Assembly (NCBI RefSeq): GCF_030867095.1
Contig: NC_081824.1
Location: forward strand, 398,915,329-398,979,328
Origin: Alligator mississippiensis
Taxonomy: Eukaryota > Chordata > Crocodylia > Alligatoridae
Reading direction: 5' to 3'
Length of the DNA stretch: 64,000 bases
Positions 56,446-64,000 of this stretch are shown piece after piece. The notes beneath the pieces were generated by a model that was given only the letters and a program-made list of their open reading frames with translations, did not search any database and was not told the origin of the DNA. The number at the start of each line of letters is the position of its first letter. Positions within the stretch are counted from its first letter, which is position 1. The position numbers and the translations under genes are program-made.

Positions 56446-57983
56446 AAGGGTGGAAGGCATGTGACATAATAGGTCTTTCCTATAGCCAGTTACAAAATAT
56501 TGTGAACAGGCACAGTACTTGACAGAATGTCACTTTGTGCAGTCTAAAATATTTATTTCTTTCCTGAAATCCTGCAGTGCTTTGGCTGTGAATGGCTTTC
56601 CTGCATTATACGGTATTTACTGCTACAGCTAAACCAGCATCACTGTGTTGACACAGCCATGATGGCTTGATGCAGAATATGCCAAAGAGCTTTATCACCT
56701 ACCTAAACAACATGAGGTGGATTGACAAAAGCACTCTTCTACTGGCATGAGTTGCATTTACATCTGTGGTTTTGCCAGTGTAGTTCTTCTGATATTACTT
56801 TATAGTTTATATCTGGATGAAGATTATTTTTTATTGCTTTTCTCATACAGGAAATGTTTACACCCAATTTACATCAGGTTTACATAATCATTTGAGGAAT
56901 AGGGTATGTATTGTTGTGCTGACACAACTTTTAATATTTTAGTGTTGGGTGAATTCTTATTATACAGTGGCACAAGTATATGCATTCAAGTTGCTAATGC
57001 CAATAGGGATCTTATCACATGCCTATAGCATATGTTCACTGAGCTACTGAAAATCCCATTTAACATATCTTTCTTTGTGAACTAAAGTTAACATTTGTTC
57101 AACAAGTACCAGGTTACCATGAATATGAAAATCTGATGTTTTAGAATTTTTGAATGTAGTATAAGCTGGAAGCCAATCACTCAACTTAATTAAAAAATAA
57201 AAACAAAGGTTGGGGGGAGGAGGAGAAAACCCATTCAACTAAAATATTATTACCAGAGCTGCAGCAGCTTGTTTGCCAGAAGTTGAAATTCCAATGGACC
57301 ATTCCCTTTAGGCTTTCTTGAAAAACCTTGACAGATCAATTCCATTTACCTGCTAATCTTAAAATAAAATGCAAAGCTGAATGATGCCAATATTTATATT
57401 TTCAATCCAGTCCTTTTCAAGCACAATATCTCTCAAGGACAAAGAACTGTAAGCTCAGAGAAAAATACCACATTTCACGTACCTGACTTTTCTTTCCCTT
57501 CTGGAGATGTCTCTATTGATTTTATTTAACGTCTCTCAGGGCAAGGTTTGTAGGGGAAAGAATGGAGAGAGACAAGGAAAGAGAAGAAGAAATTGTTTCC
57601 TATCACAGATTTCTTTTCCAAAAGCCTTGGGCCCATATCTGGTCAGTGTTTAACCAACGAGAGACATGCTAAAACTTATAAACAAAAAAAGGAATTTATA
57701 ATATGAAGGAGCAAGTATTTCTCTTGACTGTTTTAAAAACCTCACTCCTTGTTTGATTGAGGAGTTATGATACATTTATTATGATAACTAATAATCATTT
57801 GGCTGGTTTCGGTAATAGGAATGTATCCATCTAAAAAGGAGACGTGTTATTCACCATTAAAGCAGTTGATAAGAGTGAACACTTTTTCACTCCTGGTTAC
57901 ATTTAAGATGGTGAAATCCAAAAGGATCATGACTGTTTTCCTTTCTGTTGCATAGGTTCATTTTTCACTGACCTTTTTTTTTT
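56446..57983. other. AT-rich noncoding stretch, nothing recognised
   Basis: No gene or named repeat was recognised. Confidence 0.55.
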
Positions 57984-58375
57984 ATTTAGTGAATGCAAAT
58001 CTACAAAGCCAAGCAATAGCTTCCTCATTGAGTTCAAAGTTATTAATCCACCTTTTAGTTTGTAGAGGGGACACTGCTTGGTGATGTGCAGCATTGTTTG
58101 TATCTCTACACAAGTCCACGATGGATTAGCACTGAAGCCCCAGCAGTGAAGGTTGGCTGTGCAGGGGCCTTGGCCTGGTCTGAGCCTGTTTAGCAGGGAT
58201 CACCATGATAGTTCAAAGCCAGCAGTTTGACAAGTGGGGTTTGTCACAAGAAACTTGTTTGTGACTTCCTATGATTCTCATTACTTGATCCAGAGGACTT
58301 CAGAAAAACAGATCCTGGTCATGGAGGTTGCTCCTTAAGGGGCTTCACGACAAAAGGCAGGCCTTGGGTAGATTA
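57984..58375 (-). mobile_element. Fossil non-CR1 LINE, C-terminal end
   Basis: The minus strand reads SLLNRLRTGQGPCTANLHCW and GFSANPSWTCVEIQTMLHIT from about 58200 to 58090, then KQCPLYKLKGGLITLNSMRK at about 58085-58025 and FVDLH near 57990. The arrangement RLRTGQG, then C-x-E-x-QTMxHI-x-x-x-CPL and GGL is the C-terminus of a known type of non-LTR LINE. It corresponds to the piece at 38300 (CNCGNPEQTTEHITTQC, then GG). The first Cys pair is incomplete (SWTC). The upstream limit is uncertain. Confidence 0.68.
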
Positions 58376-58399
58376 AACAGGTCATTGTAGAATAGTAGG

Positions 58400-58632
58400 T
58401 AAGGTGCAGCATGAATGTTTTCAACCAACTTTCAGGTCATAATCAGAGATTTCAAATAGGAATCCATCACATCAAAAACTTGTTGTGGTCTTTCTGAATT
58501 CTTTTCAACAAAAATGTTACTGTTGTTTTTCTGCAGTCAAAAAATAAGTGAAACAAAGAGCTGGATGTTTTCCAAGGTGCACCTCAAGTCTAATGAAGAA
58601 TGCCTCAAGTTTATAAATGTTGAGAACCACTG
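58400..58632 (-). mobile_element. hAT-like DNA element, one end
   Basis: Read on the minus strand it begins at 58632 with CAGTGGTTCTCAACATTTAT, the same terminus as at 50583, followed by AACTTGAGGC and AGGTGCACCTTGG. The body includes TCACTTATTTTTTGACTGCA. The inner end is not defined; 58400 is an estimate where LINE-like sequence takes over. Confidence 0.6.
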
Positions 58633-58724
58633 GTCCAGTGTGACACAAAGTGGTTTATGTTCAATTGCAAGGTGAAGGACCCAAACTCAAAGGGGAATAA
58701 CACACAGCCCAAGAACAGAAGGAG

Positions 58725-59790
58725 GTGCAGGGCTTTGTCAGATCCAGATCCCATGAACCAGTTACTATGGCTGTTTATGGTTGCTTATTTGCCTGGCCTA
58801 GAAGGAAATTGGCCAGGCATATCACACTCCCTTTAGCTGTGCAGCATGGGACAGAGAAAATGTTGTTGTCTCAGAGAAGTCTCCAGGAAGAGGGTGCCAA
58901 AGGAAGCAATCAGCATCTGCAGCAAGGGGCAGTCCAGGAAGTCATGGAAGAATATCTCCTCCACCTCCTCCTCCTTACAGCAGGGGCAAGTCACCAGTGT
59001 CATCAGGTCTAAGTGCCAGTGGACAGAGTGAAGGACAAAGGAGCTAGCAGCCAGGGCCCCATGCAGCACCCATGACTAGAAGTTGCCTGTTGCCTTAGCT
59101 GGAGCAACAGGAAGAGATGGAGATGGTGGATCTAGAGAGCTTCAGGAAGTGCTTGTTGTATGTGGAGGTAAGCACAGGGAGGGCAGAATTCACTTCAACC
59201 AAGAGGCAGGAAAAAAATCCAATGGATTAAAGACCTAGTCTGGTGGCCAGAGCCTGAGCTGGGAGCTAGGTCAACTGGGCTGAGTCAAGGAAGGGGTTCA
59301 GTTTTAAAGTATGCAACTGGTCCAAGGAGAAAAGAAAGACTTTTGGAGGCAAGGCTCAGTGCCTCTATTGCAAGGCCCAGTTGTGGACCAGCAGCTCCTG
59401 CAGCAGCCTTATTCTTTCCACTATGTTCATCAGGCCCTGGCCTCCCAAGGCAATGTGCACATAGAGGACAGCCTTCTGAATCCCGTGGTGCCAATCCCAG
59501 AAAAAGGCCATGGGGTGTTTCTTTTGCTTCTTTAGTACAATCATCAGTGGGTCCAGCATGGCACATTTGTTCCAGAAACAGAACCTGAGAGGCTGTTGAT
59601 GATCAGAACCTCTTTGTACTTGGAGATACTGGGAAGATAGTACTGCCATATATGTGGTTGTGCCTCTTCTTCCTCATTGAGGCCTTCCCAATTCCAAATG
59701 AGATAGGCTAGTGACCCTAGGACAACACCTAGGGCTTTGAAGCCATCATGGTACCAGGACAAGCCTCTAGGTGGGTTGAGGGGCAAGTAT
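58725..59790 (-). mobile_element. Fossil Tx1/L1-like LINE, C-terminal region
   Basis: The minus strand reads GFKALGVVLGS and NWEGLNEEEE (59755-59670), LPSISKYKEVLIINSLS (59640-59590), then KKHPMAFFWDWHHGIQKAVL and YVHIALGGQGLMNIVERIRL (about 59545-59430). Later comes MLHGALAASSFVLHSVHWHL, then CPCCKEEEVEEIFFHDFLDC at about 58975-58920 and LLQMLIASF. This order (KYLGVxLG, RxxVINxL, FFWxGxxWxxxxVLYxPxxxGGxGLx, and a CPxC-x-H-x-C knuckle) is the C-terminal half of Tx1/L1-group LINE proteins. At least two frame changes lie between the blocks. No reverse transcriptase core is readable upstream. Confidence 0.75.
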
Positions 59791-62628
59791 CAGCCTAAAT
59801 ATTGAGCAGAACTATGTCACTTTTAGATCATGAGGAAAAAAAGCAAAACATAAGGAAATCTATTTGGATTTATACTGAAAAACATTACTAAAGGCTAACT
59901 TTCAAGGAAAAAAATAAACTTATTTATGAAGGAGTAGATAAAGCTGTACTTGTAGCTGTATAAGCTCAAAATGGAAGAAGTATACTGCCACAATGTTTCA
60001 AAGGAAGAAATAAGAAAAACTGTGCCTCAGGATGCTTTCCTTTGCATATTACAAAGAGAGGACATGAAAAACAACAAACATTTTGCAAAATAAGCATTTT
60101 TTTAATTAAAACATTAAAATATTTATTTTTCTCCCAACTAATTCTAAAGACATTGTTGCCACATGTAAGGCATTAAAATACATACTTAAATGAGTAATTT
60201 GAAGTGTCTGAATCTAAAGTAGCTTTGAAGTGACTGTAACCACTCAAGATATGAGCATCACAGTCGACAGCACACTTGAAATATATACAGCATGTGCAAG
60301 ACTGATCAAAAAATACCTATAAAGAACTAGATATAAATGCAATAGAGAAAAATATGTAATGCCATGTTCAAAATCAGTGATATAACCACAACTGTGATTC
60401 AGCATTCACTTACGGTTCACTGAATTAAAAAAATATTTAGCAGTAATAGATGAGATCTGGAGATTGTTGAAATGTATGCAAGACTAAAAAGGACTTTGTG
60501 TTAGGAGAAATTGAAATGACAAGTGATAAAATGCCAAAAGAAGTGGTTGGAAATTTTCTGTTTTCTGAACTGGACAAAGGACCACTTGAGGCTCAGATGA
60601 GGCCACATCTTAAGAGACTGTCTTAACCACAAGGCCACTGGGTATTTTTAAGTGGTAGCTGTGATAATGGTATCTTTGTCTGTCTCTCTCAAAACTTTTT
60701 TTTTTTTTCTCTCAGCGTAGAAGTGGAAAAAATTGAACTGTCAAAAACTTTCAAAGGATTGGGAAACTGTTTCCCAACCAATTCTGGTAATAAAGCTAAT
60801 AGAAGACCTGTGTTAAGGTACAGATTGTTGATGAAACATAAGTTGCTCATAATCACTATATATACTAACATAATGTAACTATTATAAGGAAATGTATCTT
60901 TAGCTCCATTATCATGAATACAACCATGATGGAAACATGTTATTCTTGATCAACATACCAACAAATTTGTTCAGTGATTTTTTTCCCCCCATAATTCTAT
61001 TACGTAGCTCTACTGATATGTGTTATATGCAATTCTAAACTGATCTGGAGTATTCACATTCTGTTAAACTAAGAAGCAGTAGATATGCCTTAGGCTAGCC
61101 TAAGGTTAAAGCCATTAATGCATGCTAAAACCATCAATAAATGATAGCTTTTTTATCATCTTTTAATTAAACTCACTGTGTCAGTATATGAATTGTAAAT
61201 TTGACCTTTGATATCCATCTACCTTGTAATATGGCTGTGGCATTTTCTCGACATAGATTCAAAAATTAGAATTTTAAATTAGCTTCTATACAATATTTCA
61301 AAAGGCAAGTCCTAATTGCAACAGACAAATTAAATCAGTAATGTTTTGAGTAAAACTGTGCTTTTTATTAACCAGAATAATGATGTACAGAAATTGACAG
61401 AAACAATGTATTGTATTCTATATTAGACTGTTCCCATTTGTATTGTCTTTCCATGTTTTGTACATGTATCGAGTTAGAATATAAATACATACATGGAAAA
61501 TCGTATGCACGGAGGGGTGAGAGAGTAATCTGATTGGGTGAGTTGGTTCACAGGGATTAGACAATTTCAATTATTATAATTCAATAGGCATCTCTGTCTC
61601 ATTGCACAAGAGAATTGCATTGAATAAAGCATTCACTCATAGAAAATATGTGAGTGCAGCTGTAGAGCTCTTTTTAAAATTACAATCCCTCCCACACTTA
61701 TCACACATTAAGTTTGTACCTAACAGTTATAAGTGCTGTGTGGGATTCTTCTCGAAGTTCGTTCTTTTCTCTGCATGTTGGCTGTTCTTTCCTCAAAAGC
61801 CTTTATTCCACCTGTAATAGACTGTTTCCAAGAGCTTTGATCCTTAGCAATCTTCTCCCAGTTGTTTGGTTCAATGTTTATTGCCTACATAATTCACTTG
61901 CAAACATCTTTAAAATGGGGATGTGGTCTTCTTCCTGTAAAGAGATCCTTAGGGCTATTGTCCATTCTCTGCCTGTGATCAAGCTATCAAAGTTGACACT
62001 GACTTGAGAAGTGAATGGATGCTCTGAATGTTGGCAGTACAGGCAACTTGGTCCTCCAAGACCTCAGTACAGACAATTCCCATCAGGAAATTCCTAGACT
62101 GAGGTGAAGGCAATATAAGTGAAAGTTTTTGAGGTGCTTTTCTTAAATTGAGTACGCGGTTCAGAATTCACTGCCTTACACTTTAGTCTTCACTTTAAAG
62201 CATGTGCCCTTAGCTGCAAACTTCTCTCCTTCTACAGTTCACTCAGCACATCTCATTTTTTTTTTTTTTTTATCTTCTACAGTATGATTGGAGGGCCAGA
62301 TAAGAAGCCCTTTGTCACCTCACAGTACTTTCTGAATAACCTAAGAACCTGAAGCTGTCTCTCTTTATATCATAAAATATCTAATTTCACTAGATACAGG
62401 AGAGCTGATGCTACAAGATGCTATGCACTTCCTACAAAATATAGAAGCTTTGATTCTCATTGTAGTCTGTGGGAGACAAGGACTTTTATTTCCACCGAAG
62501 GGAAGCTTAGCATCAGGTATAATCAGTCCCATGGAATCCAAGTCTTTGGAAATAAGGTCATGTGCAATTTTGTTTCAAACTGTCAGTCAAGTCTTTTTTT
62601 GTTGTTGTTTCAAGCCACCAGTCAGGTG

Positions 62629-62684
<56 letters not shown>

Positions 62685-64000
62685 CACGCATAAATAAATA
62701 ATATATAAATAATACTTATAAATACACACACACAACATGTGTATATGTATACATTTTGCTAAACTCAACAAATTTTGAAAGAAGGAAGTTGGCAAGTATT
62801 TCATTACTTAAAGACTTTGCAACAGAAATAAACCATATAAGCAAACTATTTTTTAAAATCAGTCTTAATTCAGTGAAAATTTCCTGCCAATTCCCATATA
62901 TATCAAAAATAAAAATGAGAATGGACCCAAGAGATGTGTCAAATTACAAAATGAGCAAAACAGCTTAGACTGCTTTAGATAGCAATCTAAGCTTGTTTGC
63001 ATATTTCAGACAAAATAGCTGTCCAAAGATCTGACCTTTACAGCACACACAAATATTCCAATGTTTTAACATCTGTATTTTCCCAAAAAAATGCACTTTA
63101 AAAGAGTCACCTCAGAGAGACTGCTTTACATGTTTGCTATAAATATCAGCTTGTATTTCTGTTTTAAAAATAAGAATCATTTCAGTTTTAAACTAGATCC
63201 TGTCAGCAGCCTCACACAGCAAAACAAATATTTGCAGTATTCATCAAGTCACACTCAAAGGTAATCTGATTAATTATTACAGTATGTGCTGCTGCATTCA
63301 CTTTGAATAACAGTTCTTCTAGTGAAACTATCAAAATATATCTGTACAGAGAAACACTTAAAAAGGGTCAAATAACAAACTACTTGAATGTCCAAAATGC
63401 TAATAGTTCTAAGGAAATTTCAATTGACATGTTGCTTCATGAAAAACAGGGAAGAAGTTAAAAATTCAACATTGGCTAGGGGCTTAAATCATCTACAGTT
63501 TCTCTGTTCATTTAAATGAGAGTTGAACTGAGCTGTCAAAGATGGGGTATAGTATTTTCCCTGGAGTGGGAATAGAATATCTATATTTTTTCAATAATAA
63601 ATCCTTTATTTTCTAGCACTATATCTGATTATGAGCATGTGTGTGCATATGTATGCAGACTTTCTATACCTGTTTATGTTTGAAAAAAGGCCTTTTTTAA
63701 CTAAAAGCATTTATTTTTACTACTGTTGGAGTTCTTAACCTCTTTCACTGACTTATGGCATCTATTGGGACAATCACAATAGTTGCACAAATACTGTGTA
63801 GTATATAAATCTATTAACATGAATATATAGCAAAGGTTGTTGATGAAAAGACTGGAGTAAGACTCCTTAAGAAGTGCTGCTGAAAGTGAGTTGACCAGCC
63901 ACCATTTTAGGAGGCAAGTAAGACCAGTAGAGAAAAGGTGTGGGAGGGTGGGGGCGGGGGGATTTATAAATAAATTTATAAATAAATTGTCTCAAATTTA
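59791..64000. other. AT-rich noncoding stretch with simple repeats
   Basis: About 4.2 kb without a recognised gene, LINE or DNA-transposon end. It includes poly-T at about 60698-60708 and 62258-62270, and a G-rich run at 63948-63960. Frames are short and resemble nothing known. Confidence 0.55.
62632..62682. repeat. (CA)n microsatellite
   Basis: About 25 uninterrupted CA units, followed by (ATAA)-rich sequence and a shorter CA tract at 62724-62733. The length suggests it could be polymorphic. Confidence 0.98.

Noticed and set aside
11710-62682. CRISPR-like array or satellite array
   Set aside because: No regularly spaced identical repeats with unique spacers exist; repeats seen are microsatellites, dispersed transposons or degenerate GC-rich units.

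Overview
The window looks like ordinary, AT-rich noncoding DNA from a large sauropsid genome, most probably a crocodilian (alligator or crocodile). The evidence is the kind of mobile DNA present: many 5'-truncated CR1 LINEs with typical CR1 C-terminal protein sequence and CR1 3' ends made of short TCTATGAAA or ATTCTATGA-like repeats, fossils of at least two other LINE lineages, and several families of short palindromic DNA transposons. The crocodilian assignment is an inference from these repeats; no host gene was found to confirm it.

No host protein-coding exon, tRNA, rRNA or CRISPR array could be supported in 64 kb. The window may be intergenic or lie inside a large intron. All open reading frames that resemble a protein belong to LINEs. 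The best is a CR1 reverse-transcriptase/C-terminal frame at 27155-28183.

Layout. 0-0.5 kb: 3' end of a CR1. 1.8-5.4 kb: two copies of a palindromic transposon (family 'CAGGGATCC') around GC-rich, unclassified sequence. 7.2-9.15 kb: a fossil non-CR1 LINE followed by an interrupted CR1. 11.8-14.4 kb: a small hairpin element, a third CAGGGATCC copy and a GC-rich block of repeat units in both orientations. 18.9-20.2 kb: an old CR1 and a GC-rich minisatellite-like stretch. 25.6-29.6 kb: four CR1 copies, one with an open reverse-transcriptase frame. 32.6-38.5 kb: a LINE-dense stretch with a non-CR1 LINE, two head-to-tail CR1s, an element with GATTCA-rich inverted arms and another LINE C-terminus. 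39-45.8 kb: DNA transposons (three copies of one terminal-inverted-repeat family, one 340-bp foldback, a fourth CAGGGATCC copy) and a CR1. 47.7-49.2 kb: two opposing CR1 fragments. 49.6-50.8 kb: another foldback and a hAT-like end. 54.3 kb: the best CAGGGATCC copy with a perfect 8-bp target duplication. 58-59.8 kb: fossils of two non-CR1 LINE lineages. The rest is AT-rich with simple repeats.

The most informative new observation is the CAGGGATCC palindromic family. Five copies lie here. Three show matching 8-bp flanks (GTAATTAC, GTMATCAG, GTTATKAG), which places it in the hAT superfamily and suggests a target preference. In four of the five copies the centre of the palindrome has become a microsatellite.
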